Source of the DNA: Seriola aureovittata
Taxonomy: Eukaryota > Chordata > Actinopteri > Carangiformes > Carangidae
Reading direction: 5' to 3'
Assembly (NCBI RefSeq): GCF_021018895.1
Contig: NC_079366.1
Coordinates: forward strand, 29,763,771 to 29,827,770
Length of the DNA: 64,000 bases
Shown one piece after another: positions 24,901 to 33,048 of this stretch. The notes beneath the pieces are model-generated. The model was not told the DNA's origin. It ran no database searches and was given only the letters and a program-made list of their open reading frames with translations. Every line of letters begins with the position of its first letter. The first letter of the stretch is position 1. A program made the position numbers and the translations under genes.

Positions 24901-25728
24901 AATTAAATTACATTCTTTAAATATTTAAATAACCCATTAAGGCAATACATAATATAATGAAATATTTTTTACAAAAAGTATCGAAAAGTATCGAAATACA
25001 TATTGGTATCGGTATCGAAACAGAAATTTGGTATCGTGACAACCCTATTATAGATAGATGCTAAATGCTAATGCTTCACTGTCTTGCCATCTGTTTCTGG
25101 TTCAGATTCAAAACCAGCCTCAAGTTCAGCTTCCCAACCCCCAGCCAGTGAACCAGCCTCGCCCCCCGGCCCAGTTGAAGAAGGAGGTGAGATACACTGT
25201 TGAATGACAGTCAGAAAACCTAGTGAATGTTCTCTATGGAGTTTTAAACACGTCTCATCAAGTCTAATTCTTGTCTTAAATCTCTGAATATGCACCTCTC
25301 TAACTCAATTTAATCAATAAATCATGGATCAAATGCAGAGTTCCCCACAAGGATTAAACAACGCTCTGCACTAAATGTTGAAATTGATTTCTAGCCCTCC
25401 AATCAAAGTAACTTATCTTCCAGGTTGTGATCCAAGTGGGAGAAATCTACCAAGCAGAGGGGAGGACGAGGAGGAGCTGTTCTCTGCTCGGGCAGAGTTT
25501 ATTGCCAGAGTGTCCATTTCTGTTCTAAAAGACCTGATGGATCAGCTTCTGCAAAAGAGGGTTATAAACGAAAGGGAAAAGGAGTCGATCCCAGCGTTGC
25601 CCAGAGCAGACAAAGCAGAAGGCCTGATCGACATGGTGCTAAGGAAGGGAAATCCAGCCTGTAGACTTTTGATCGACACCTTCTGTGAGGTGGATCCGTA
25701 TCTTTCTGCACAGCTGGAGTTAAACTGA
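4265..25728 (+). CDS. NLRP1-like sensor without NACHT: LRR - repeated linker - FIIND - CARD
   Basis: Predicted inflammasome-type cytosolic sensor. Exons: 4265-4413, 5681-5851, 6096-6272, 6649-6819, 7308-7481, 7557-7730, 7883-7929, 8400-8449; six cassettes of 3 or 5 small exons from 9243 to 19573 (listed separately); then 21034-21089, 21552-21766, 21862-22127, 22274-22384, 23941-24082, 25106-25186, 25424-25728. Every junction is in phase, giving 1202 codons plus stop. Approximate residues: 1-49 acidic start, 50-339 five ribonuclease-inhibitor-type LRR exons (phase 2 on both sides), 340-371 acidic linker, 372-811 repeated linker, 812-1074 FIIND, 1102-1202 CARD. Family knowledge: NLRP1 and CARD8 FIIND-CARD proteins self-cleave and activate caspase-1. 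The NACHT domain expected before the LRRs is absent; exon 1 (ending CC) joins the first LRR exon in phase. No orthologue symbol is assigned. AATAAA follows at 25921. The exon count relies on hand-placed splice sites. Confidence 0.8.
4867..5700 (+). repeat. Direct duplication of an intron plus start of the first LRR exon
   Basis: Segment 4867-5055 is repeated at 5497-5695. Both copies run from cctcaaataaca, through the ggttagcttagcttagcacaaagactgg phrase, to the acceptor tctgtaattacag. After the acceptor, copy B opens the real LRR exon (cctcctcctgg). Copy A begins the same way (tctcctcctatg) but then loses the LRR frame, so it is a dead partial exon. The space between the copies holds the LTR-like block at 5128-5476. 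Confidence 0.75.
5128..5476 (+). mobile_element. LTR-like or similar dispersed repeat (solo)
   Basis: A 349-bp T-rich block begins TGTCACTTCCTG and ends TTACCGTGACA (TG...CA ends). It has an internal TATA-like tctatatag at 5266-5274 and AATAAA at 5419-5424. That order resembles U3-R-U5 of a solo LTR. No convincing target-site duplication was seen, so another repeat class is possible. Confidence 0.4.
5681..7730 (+). other. LRR-encoding exon block (five exons) of the NLRP1-like gene
   Basis: The five exons (171, 177, 171, 174, 174 bp) each encode about two ribonuclease-inhibitor-type repeats. Each carries the signature LxELDLSxNxLxDSGxxxL and ends in CRLKTLR or a close variant. Each exon begins and ends after the second base of an Arg codon (AG|A or AG|G), which is the standard teleost NLR arrangement and lets exons be gained or lost. 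Family role: ligand- or self-regulation surface. Confidence 0.9.
6281..6470 (+). mobile_element. tRNA-derived SINE relic
   Basis: It lies directly after the second LRR exon. Box-B-like GGTTCGATCCC is at 6302-6312, followed by the fish SINE phrase gtccttgggaaagacactgaacccca and a diverged tail. The exact ends are uncertain. Confidence 0.6.
8958..9018. repeat. (CCCT)n then (CT)n microsatellite
   Basis: About eleven ccct units pass into a short ct run, within the intron before cassette 1. Reading frames across it on both strands are repeat artefacts. Confidence 0.95.
9243..9977 (+). repeat. Exon cassette 1 (3-exon type) of the NLRP1-like gene
   Basis: Exons 9243-9289 (47 bp, phase 0 to 2), 9541-9566 (26 bp, 2 to 1) and 9840-9889 (50 bp, 1 to 0) total 123 bp, 41 codons. 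The peptide is Ser/Gly-rich and starts [16 protein letters not shown]. The first intron lacks about 85 bp that are present in the other cassettes. A (CA)n tract lies at 9431-9479. Confidence 0.8.
9978..10797 (+). repeat. Exon cassette 2 (3-exon type)
   Basis: Exons 9978-10024, 10361-10386 and 10660-10709, with the same lengths and phases as cassette 1. The 820-bp unit is almost identical to the start of cassette 3. The 47-bp exon has His-to-Asp (CAC to GAC) relative to cassettes 1, 4, 5 and 6. Confidence 0.8.
10798..12915 (+). repeat. Exon cassette 3 (5-exon type)
   Basis: Exons 10798-10844 (47), 11167-11192 (26), 11452-11543 (92, phase 1 to 0), 11620-11686 (67, 0 to 1) and 12463-12548 (86, 1 to 0): 318 bp, 106 codons. 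The last three exons replace the 50-bp exon of the short cassette. They encode a Pro/Lys/Ser-rich, low-complexity peptide with [15 protein letters not shown] and an acidic [10 protein letters not shown] end. The fourth intron contains a MITE-like element. Confidence 0.8.
11730..12125 (+). mobile_element. Truncated copy of the TTAA fold-back element (in cassette 3)
   Basis: Starts TTAAAGCTCCTCCAGT and matches the left arm of the complete element at 32211-33048 for over 300 bases. It ends in a hairpin around 12036-12082 (gccaatcagaagagagg and its inverted copy). Equivalent copies sit in cassette 5 (from 16628) and cassette 6 (from 18758). The insertion therefore predates amplification of the long cassette. 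Confidence 0.75.
12916..13733 (+). repeat. Exon cassette 4 (3-exon type)
   Basis: Exons 12916-12962, 13297-13322 and 13596-13645. The 50-bp exon differs from cassettes 1 and 2 at three bases (CGG to GGG, ACT to TCT, ATA to ACA), all amino-acid changing, while the surrounding introns are nearly unchanged. Confidence 0.8.
13981..15900 (+). mobile_element. Helentron/Helitron2-like non-autonomous element
   Basis: The other cassettes read aattaatttaatgat at this place; here about 1.92 kb separates aattaat from tttaatgat. The element opens with (TT)AGTGCCACGGGTGCT. Near its right end it carries the inverted partner gcccccgtggcact (about 15861-15876), followed by a short tail ending TTTTCTAG|T. There is no target duplication and the insertion point lies in a T-run. 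Asymmetric terminal inverted repeats with a CTAG-type end fit the Helentron/Helitron2 group. No Rep/helicase frame is visible, so it is a non-autonomous copy. Confidence 0.6.
16628..17030 (+). mobile_element. Truncated TTAA fold-back element (in cassette 5)
   Basis: Same element as at 11730-12125, at the equivalent intron position and with the same hairpin end. It came in with the cassette duplication. Confidence 0.7.
17815..19860 (+). repeat. Exon cassette 6 (5-exon type, most diverged exons)
   Basis: Exons 17815-17861, 18182-18207, 18467 (or 18470)-18558, 18651-18714 and 19488-19573. The 26-bp exon is heavily changed. The 67-bp exon has lost 3 bases (64 bp, frame kept). The 86-bp exon has ACG to ATG (Thr to Met). 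The acceptor of the 92-bp exon is mutated (cag to cgg), but an AG 3 bases inside keeps the frame. Similarity to the other cassettes ends near 19860. Confidence 0.75.
18758..19160 (+). mobile_element. Truncated TTAA fold-back element (in cassette 6)
   Basis: Third intronic copy of the element at 11730-12125, at the equivalent place in the long cassette. Confidence 0.7.
21034..24082 (+). other. FIIND (ZU5-UPA) domain exons of the NLRP1-like gene
   Basis: Five exons: 21034-21089, 21552-21766, 21862-22127, 22274-22384 and 23941-24082. The ZU5 part opens with FTPEVLNE...[11 protein letters not shown] and carries [11 protein letters not shown]. The third exon has [13 protein letters not shown] and [11 protein letters not shown], which align with the autoproteolysis region of human NLRP1. 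The catalytic His (model H912) and nucleophilic Ser (model S939) are 27 residues apart, as are H1186 and S1213 in human NLRP1. The residue before the Ser is Leu rather than Phe. The UPA part ends with [15 protein letters not shown] and [11 protein letters not shown]. Confidence 0.85.
23283..23345 (+). mobile_element. hAT-type terminal fragment
   Basis: The phrase cagtggttctcaaagtgggg followed by tccgggg resembles the terminus of widespread hAT-family elements. No matching right end was identified in the intron. Confidence 0.4.
24215..25047 (+). mobile_element. hAT transposon relic with 8-bp target-site duplication
   Basis: The element starts TAGGGTTGCACGG and ends GTGACAACCCTA (inverted TAGGGTTG termini). 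It is flanked on both sides by TTATAGAT (24207-24214 and 25048-25055), the 8-bp duplication expected of hAT. Inside, an open frame at 24568-24822 encodes a BED-type zinc-finger start (WKYFGF, then C..C and H...H with [13 protein letters not shown]). The rest of the transposase is missing. It sits in the intron between the last FIIND exon and the linker before the CARD. Confidence 0.85.
25424..25728 (+). other. CARD-encoding last exon of the NLRP1-like gene
   Basis: Entered in phase 1 from 25106-25186, which encodes a Ser/Pro-rich spacer. The exon ends at TGA 25726-25728. The death-fold pattern is clear: [20 protein letters not shown], then a polar loop, [15 protein letters not shown], and [15 protein letters not shown]. 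It is similar to the C-terminal CARD of fish NLRP1 and ASC-like proteins. Family role: recruits caspase-1-type proteases after release from the FIIND. Confidence 0.88.
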
Positions 25729-25920
25729 AACAAAAGTAAGAAACTGTTGGATGAACCTTGCACAGAAGACCAGACTCTAACATCTGGTGCGAGAAAACTG
25801 GAGAAATGTTTACAGCATTTATATCAAACTGTAATGATGCAAAACTCAGGCAGAAGCTAAACACTGTCACATTATGTTTGTTTTTCAACAGATCTTTTAA
25901 AACATTTTTTTACTGTCCTG

Positions 25921-25926
25921 AATAAA
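25921..25926 (+). terminator. Polyadenylation signal AATAAA, NLRP1-like gene
   Basis: The first AATAAA after the stop codon, 193 bases downstream. Confidence 0.6.
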
Positions 25927-26465
25927 GGACTCCACTCATCATGTGGTTTTGTTATAGCATACTGTATATTTTATATGGCACACTTTATGTATCAGTGTAA
26001 ATATATGTACAACTTAAAGTGTTGGTGGGACTTATTCTTACATGAGCTCAACTTGTATCAGTTGTCTGTCTAATTATTTTTTTATAAAAGACATTTTCTA
26101 TTCTAAGATATTTTTCTACGTATTTCTTGAATGTAAAATGTGTCTGTGTAACACATACAGTATATATTGTATTTATGTGCATTATTTAATGTCAAACTGT
26201 TTGTAATTCTTCACTGCACTTTTCAAAGACAGTTACAAAGGCATGTCTGATTTTCTTTTCTTGTTACCTATAGAATATCACTTCATCTTTCACTCCTTAG
26301 AAAAAATTGGCTTTGGGGATTTTTGCTGTCAGGCCATTAAAACTTTGTACATTAATGGAAATAGTTCAACTGAAATGAAACACGGCACGACTCCCAGATT
26401 CGCCACGGATGTCTGATCTCACCTTTCTGTCTTTGCTCTGCACACAAGTTCTTGCAGCCCATATA

Positions 26466-26945
26466 CAGTTAGGCCCAGAAATATTTGGACAGTGACACAA
26501 GTTTTGTTATTTTAGCTGTTTACAAAAACATATTCAGGATACAATTATATACACATAGACTCTCAGCTGTAATTTGAGAGTATTCACATCCAAATTGGAG
26601 CAAGGGTTTAGGAATTACAGCTCTTTAATATGCATCCACCTCTTTTTCAAGGGACCAAAAGTAATTGGACAATTGACTCAGAAAGCTGCAAAAAAAAAAA
26701 CAAGGCTGCATGGGCTCTTCCCTCGTTAACCTGTCACCAATTAAGCAGTTAAAAAGTCTGGAGTTGATTCCAGGTGTGGTGTTTGCATTTGGAAGCTGTT
26801 GCTGTGAACACACAACATGCAGTCAAAGGAGCTCTCAATGGAGGTGAAACAGTTCATCCTGAGGCTGAAGAAAAAGAAGAAATCCATCAGAGAAATAGCA
26901 GAAATGTTAGGAGTGGCCAAATCAACAGTTTCAACATCTTTTCAT
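26466..26945 (+). mobile_element. Tc1/mariner element, 3'-truncated
   Basis: After a TA dinucleotide the 5' terminal repeat begins CAGTTAGGCCCAGAAATATT, typical of a fish Tc1-like family. An ATG at 26817 starts the helix-turn-helix part of the transposase (SKELSMEVKQFILRLKK... IREIAEMLGVAKSTV) and is cut off after about 40 codons. The catalytic DDE region and right terminus are absent. Confidence 0.8.
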
Positions 26946-27289
26946 AATACAGCTATTAATAATATTGGCAAAATGTTTCATCCATAAAAGTAAATTGACG
27001 AACCAAAAACCATCTTTCATTGCCTTCCTGAAGGAAACAGAGAATTATATAGAACTTCTTATGTATGTCTTATAAAATCTTTATGTAATGTATGTTAATT
27101 TACCCCTGGTGCTTCTTTTATTTATTTTCTTTACTGTGCCCCTGTATTCTCACTGTTGCTTTTGTTGTTTGTTTTGTATACTGTCCTCCTTTATACTAAC
27201 TGTTTATCAATCAAAAACAAAACAAAAAACAAACAAAAAAAAATACAGGCGGAAGTAGTCGATCATCGATCGTTCGATAACACGAAACC

Positions 27290-27790
27290 AGGCCTGAGTA
27301 GCAGATCCCTGCGCTACTCGATGGCGGCTGAGCGGGAGGGGGGCGGACGACCACGATGGAGTTGCAAAGACGAGCAGCGGCGTAGATTGAGCTGCGTTAT
27401 AACTTCGTCTTCCTGTGTATAGCAACCAAGGACGGAGAAGCACGGCCCGATATGCAGTGAGTAAACATTTCCAACCGACGGAAGCCGCGGGCCCGGATCG
27501 GTCCCGCTCAAAAAGCCCCGAGCCGCCAGGCCCGCTGCTAGGCGCTAAGTTAGCCGGCTAGCTCCGCTCAGGTACCCGCTGCTAATATGGAAAACTGGCA
27601 GCTTTAGACAGGATTAGTCCACGGCTCCAGTTGTTTCAGGCTTACAGATGATCCAACATCCACATTTAGAGCGTCAGTCTGGGCGTTTACGGCGCTTCTT
27701 TGCCCCAGTAAACACGTTAGCTCGCCGCTTCGCTAGGTAGCTAGCTACTGGGAAGATGCTGCGCCCAGGAGGGTAAAGTTATCATGGACA
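27290..27790 (+). promoter_or_regulatory. CpG island and probable non-coding first exon of taf5l
   Basis: A CpG-rich stretch follows AT-rich spacer. A donor-like CA|GTGAGTAAAC lies at 27456/27457, fitting a non-coding exon 1 that ends there and splices to the acceptor at 27991. The transcription start is not resolvable. Confidence 0.5.
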
Positions 27791-27994
27791 GAATGAACCG
27801 GAGTTTAAGTTCTTTAAAACAGATGCACCGTGTTTTACAACATCCTATCTACCTGTAAACTCCCAGACTTTCACAGTTCGTGCTCCCAATGATCTCTGAC
27901 GAGAGAGAAAGTGACGTGAAGGTGTCTTCTCTGAACGGAAACGTCAGGTGTGTGACGCTGCACGGTTTTTTGTTGTTGTCGTGGTTTTCAGGTC

Positions 27995-29051
27995 ATGAAG
28001 CGGGTTCGCACCGAGCAGATCCAGTATGCCGTGGCTCAGTACCTGAAGAGGAGGCAGTATGTGGACACCGACGGCTCCCTGAAAGGAGCCAAACTGTTCC
28101 AGTCGGCCGAGGAGATGGCTGCCAGCCTCACAGGTGAGCCAGCTGCACAGGTGAAGGTGGTGGAGCACCTGATGCATGTAGCTACACACAGAACATTTTG
28201 GGTTCGGTTGGGTTTCTTTTTCTTTAATTAACAGGTAAATACTGATGTGGATGGGTTGTTATAATTTGGGCTGCTTTTACTACCATCAGGGCAGATTCCA
28301 CCTCCAGGTGTTTCCATTCAGTTATACCTTTAGCACCTGGTCGCAGCTGTTTCTGCCAAAAACCAGAGTCATAACTCAGTCACTTCTGTACACACAGACA
28401 TGATACTCATATTTTCTGATTCAGTGTGACTCACACTTTCTGAGGGTATCGTTTTCTCCGACGTCAATCATGAACAAACGTCCACAATCCTGCTTAGAAA
28501 TCATTTTACTTCCCTTATAACTCCAGAACGTCCCATCATGATTTTACCTTTTACTTCAGTATCTAAGTTAATCCAGGGAAAGTTGTTTGTACATTTAGTT
28601 TCGTTGAACGAACCAACAGGTCATAAATTAGCAGGACTACGAGCTACATTAAAATGCTGCCAACATTTAATGTTCTACTACTAATAATAATGATATTAAT
28701 AATCTATAGTTCCATGAATGTGAAAATCTTCCAACAATAACGGACACAGTTCCAGAGTGAATGATGCTTATGAGATTAACAAAGCTGTTCATTAGCTACC
28801 AAGGATTTTCAGCCACAAGGACAGGAGAGGTGGTAGACAACACGTGTGGAATTTAAATGTATGAAGTGTTTATTTTTATGTATCTCTCTTGTCTTTAAAT
28901 TGGCAAATTCCTTTTGTTGTATGATGTTGGAACAATGATTACAGGACGCGTTTTCTGTAAACGTTTTTAGTGTTGCAGCTCTACAGCGTCTTCCTGAAGG
29001 TTGTTTTGTGATTTCTTTAAAAAGAAGATGAAGAGGAAGAATATTTTACTT

Positions 29052-29111
<60 letters not shown>

Positions 29112-31666
29112 GCAGTGCAGACAGAGTCGGGTTGTGCCAACATCGTCTCTGCTGCTCCCTGCCAGGCGGACCCGCAGCAGTATGAGGCTCAGTACTCCAG
29201 GCTGCGCTCCTTTCTCTCAGGTACGACGTGCACGTCCCTGCAGCTGCCTGTTGTGCCAGTTAAAATATCTGCTCTAAGTTGTTTTGGAAATAGTTATCCA
29301 TCAAATCATGTTTCCTTTTTAGATGCTACATGAGCTTGTTTTTATTGACACAAGGAAATGTTTTATTTCCACGAAATTAGAAACAGAAATATCCTGGGCG
29401 AAGGAGGTGAGCAGCATCCTCTACCCGCTCTTCATCTACCTCCACCTGGACATGGTGCGATGTGGCCTGAAGGGGGCAGTAGACGGTTTCTACAGTCGTT
29501 TCCACAGTGCCTTTCTTCAGGACAGCGAGCAGCGTGCCATCATAGAGCAGCTCCGCCATGTTCTCACCGCTCAGGACGTTGCAGCCAATCCCAAGCTGAG
29601 TGCTTTCCTGGAGCACAAGTATGTGGTTCACCTGACGGAGCCGGCCTACAGCTACCTGCTGCGTTACCTGCAGAGCGAGGACAACAGCGCCCTCTGCAGG
29701 GCCCTCAGCACACACCTGCAGGTGGAGGTCACCGCCTCCAGGCGTACGGACTACCAGCTGTACGGAACTGCCAGTGGGGCGACCGCCACCCCGAACTCCA
29801 CCTCGACCTGGGCGGGAGTGGACGGGGCGGAGGGCGGGGAGGGGGTGGAGGTCCCCGCAGGGATCCCGCAGAGCGAGGCGGCCCTGGACGCTCTGCAGGA
29901 CTGCATCAAGAAAGTCCGCGAGGGCCCCCCCTCGCTCACCACCGTGTGCTTTTACGCCTTCCACCACACGGAGCAGATGCTCAACACCGCCGAGGTCTCG
30001 GCCGACAGCCGGCTGCTGGCCGCCGGCTTCGACAGCTCCACGGTGAAGCTGTGGAGCCTCCGAGCCAGAAAGCTGAAGGCCCGGCCGCATCAGGCCGACG
30101 TGTCGCGCATCCACCTGGCCTGCGACGTGCTGGAGGAGGAGGTGAGGGAGGGATGGATTTGGTTACGGAGCAGTGAACGTGGAAGGAGAGCGGTCGCAGC
30201 AGTGTGACGCCTTCAGATCTCCAGTTCTGTCAGAATAAAAGTTCAGATAAAGAAGAGTTATGAAACAGTTAAAAGGATCAAACCCTCGGATTTGAAAAGC
30301 TTGACCCACAGAAGCTTCATTCACATTATTGATTCCTTTTAAATAATCAATTAATGTATTTGTGAAGTTTAGGGTTTTAACTCCTTCAGAATTTACGGGC
30401 TTCATAATGTGTCTGTTACATGTGAACAGAAGTGATGTCATAACATTACTTATTGTCTGATCAGCATCAGTGTTTCCATTGATTATTTATTTATTTATAT
30501 ACATTAATTAGTTAACTGATTAAAGCTGCAACCATCAGCCAATTAATCAATTCATCAATCCACAGAAAATTAATCTGTGACTTTTTGCTAATTGATGAAT
30601 CACTTTGATTATCTGTAAATGAAAAGAAGCCTGAATTCTTCAATGTGAATAAATGTGATTATCACAATTTTCTGACGGATGAAACAATTAGTTAGAAAAT
30701 AATCAATTAACAGATAATTAATATAATTTGAATAAAAGCTGTAATTGATTAAATTGATATTTTTTTCCCATAATTGAAACTCATTCAAACATTTTCAGGA
30801 GACAGGACGAACCGTGTGGAGTCGGGACAGGTGACGTCAGGTGACTGTTTCTTCTTGTGTCTCCTCAGGTGGACGAGGAGGACGGCTCGGGCAGCGAGGT
30901 AAAGACGCTGCGAGGTCACAGCGGCCCGGTGTTTCGCACGTCCTTCCTGACGGACAGCTCCGGGCTGCTCTCCTGCTCCGAGGACACGACCATACGTTAC
31001 TGGGACCTGGGCAGCTTCACCAACACGGTGCTGTACCAGGGCCACGCCTACCCGGTGTGGGACGTGGACGTCAGCCCCTGCAGCCTTTACTTCGCCAGCG
31101 GCTCCCACGACCGCACCGCCCGCCTCTGGACGTTCTCCCGCACCTACTCGCTGCGGCTCTACGCTGGCCATCTCGCCGACGTCGACTGCGTCAAGTTCCA
31201 CCCCAACTCCAACTACCTGGCCACCGGCTCCACGGACAAAACCGTCCGGCTGTGGAGCACCCAGCAGGGGGCGTCTGTTCGCCTCTTCACTGGCCACCGC
31301 GGCCCGGTGCTGTCGCTCGCCTTCTCACCTAACGGAAAGTACCTGGCGTCTGCCAGCGAGGACCAGCGGGTGAAGCTGTGGGACTTGGCGTCGGGGACGT
31401 TGTTCAAAGACTTGCGGGGACACACGGACAGCGTCACCAGCTTGTCTTTCAGCCCGGACAGCAGCCTAGTGGCGTCGTCGTCTATGGACAACTCAGTCCG
31501 GGTGTGGGACATCCGTAACTCCCACGGCGGGATGCCGGCTGACGGCTCGTCCAGCGAGTTGGTGGGACTTTACACTGGAAACACCAGCAACGTGCTGAAC
31601 GTCCAGTTCATGGCCTGCAACCTGCTGCTGGTGACGGGAACTGCACAAGAGAAAGCAGAGCAGTAG
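27995..31666 (+). CDS. taf5l: TAF5L (PAF65-beta), WD40 subunit of SAGA/PCAF coactivator complexes
   Basis: Nuclear scaffold subunit of SAGA-type histone acetyltransferase complexes. Coding exons: 27995-28133, 29116-29220, 29381-30141 and 30869-31666, in phase, 600 codons (human TAF5L has 589). The N-terminus [20 protein letters not shown] is the LisH-type start shared with the human protein. The middle region carries [13 protein letters not shown] and KRTDYQLY-like sequence of the TAF5 N-terminal domain. WD40 repeats run from about residue 275 to the end, with [37 protein letters not shown] and [11 protein letters not shown]. The last exon holds most of the propeller. The third coding exon could start at 29387 instead of 29381 (two AGs six bases apart, both in frame). 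AATAAA lies at 32091. Neighbouring nup133 agrees with vertebrate synteny. The second coding exon is preceded by a pure CT repeat. Confidence 0.96.
29057..29108 (+). repeat. (CT)n microsatellite acting as polypyrimidine tract
   Basis: About 25 CT units end 7 bases before the acceptor gagcag of taf5l coding exon 2 (29116). Confidence 0.9.
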
Positions 31667-32090
31667 CCACGGACGTTTGTGTTTGTGTTTGGGAGAAAAG
31701 GTTGAATGTCTCCAGGTGTGTGTTTGAGAATGTGGTCACCGTTCAGACTGTGGTTTCCTTCCTTCAATGTCAGCACCTGCCCAGGAGTCAGGTTTTTGTT
31801 TTCCTCATTAGTTATCGTCATAGAAAAGCAGCAAGGTTAAATATGTTTTATTTTTTGTAATCCTTAAGTTTCAGTCTTCAAAAACTGGTTTAGATATTCT
31901 TTTCTAGAGAAATGACCTTCTGTCGCTGGTGGTGTTTTCACATTACCAAAGTGTCTTCACTAGACATCAGTGTTAAAGAATTCCTCAGTTTCTTCTTGTA
32001 GCTGATGATTTAAAAAGCGTAAAGTTCTGGGTCTGGTGCCTTGGTGATCGAAGACTGTTCACTCTGCTGTCATGCACAAGTTTAATTATC

Positions 32091-32096
32091 AATAAA
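32091..32096 (+). terminator. Polyadenylation signal AATAAA, taf5l
   Basis: AATAAA about 425 bases after the taf5l stop, in an AT-rich 3' UTR. Confidence 0.65.
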
Positions 32097-32210
32097 AAAG
32101 CAGCATATGAAATGTGACTATTGGAAAATATTGTTCCTGTTGGATAAAAAGATCGAATCTGCAAAAAATAATTTGTACCTAAATAGAAAATGAAAAAGTT
32201 GAGAAAATAC

Positions 32211-33048
32211 TTAAAGCTCCTCCAGTGTAAAGGTCTGTGTCCATGTGTAGTGTGATTATAGATCAGCTCTAGCTTCTATATTAATACTGTGAAAGTATCA
32301 AAGCCTCAGTCCACAGAGAAATGCACACAGCCTGTATTCAGAAACTGAGCCTTAAAACCAGCCGTCAGGACTTCTGGAACTTTGTGATGTCACAACAAAG
32401 CAGTCACCAAGCCCCGCCCACCTGGACCCACCATCCAAACCTTGCAGGATTTGGTTTCTCTGAGTGTTTTTACCTGAAATCTGCTATATTTTTATTGGCT
32501 CACTCAGAAAACAGTCAGCCAATCAGAAGAGAGGCTCAGAACCTCTTTCTGTGCAGAATGTTATGGAAACTCTCTGCAGTATATTCTGGAGTTGCAGCTG
32601 CTTTATCACTATTTATGTCTCAAGACTGAAGGTACAATGAGAAGAAAAACATCAGTTTCATCCCTGTGTATCTAGCACAGAGAGAAGTCCAGGGTGTGTT
32701 AGCCTAGCTTAGCATAAACACTAGAAACAAAGAGAAACTGCTAACTTCAGAGCCCAGTAACAACAGGAGGTGGTGCAGCATATGTGCTGCTTTAAGATAC
32801 TAAAGTTTAAAGGGTGCTTTTAAGACCAAGAGGCTTGGGGGCGTGGCTGAGAGCGGTGCTTTGTTGTGACATCACAAAGTTCCAGAAGTCCTGACGGCTG
32901 GTTTTAAGGCTCAGTTTCTGAATACAGGCTGTGTGCATTTCTCTGTGGACTGAGGCTTTGATACTTTCACAGTATTAATATAGAAGCTAGAGCTGATCTA
33001 TAATCACACTACACATGGACACAGACCTTTACACTGGAGGAGCTTTAA
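32211..33048. mobile_element. Complete fold-back MITE flanked by TTAA
   Basis: Left arm TTAAAGCTCCTCCAGTGTAA... and right arm ...TTACACTGGAGGAGCTTTAA are inverted copies of each other over more than 200 bases, with a shorter unique centre. TTAA occurs at both edges and may be the target duplication. Truncated relatives occur three times in the NLRP1-like gene. No transposase frame was seen. Confidence 0.8.

Noticed and set aside
29358..30176. 272-codon plus and 245-codon minus (29377-30114) open frames
   Set aside because: Both are shadows of the GC-rich taf5l coding exon 29381-30141 in other frames; the true frame matches TAF5L throughout.
30785..31332. 170-codon minus and 163-codon plus frames
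   Set aside because: Shadows of the last taf5l exon, which encodes clear WD40 repeats in its own frame.
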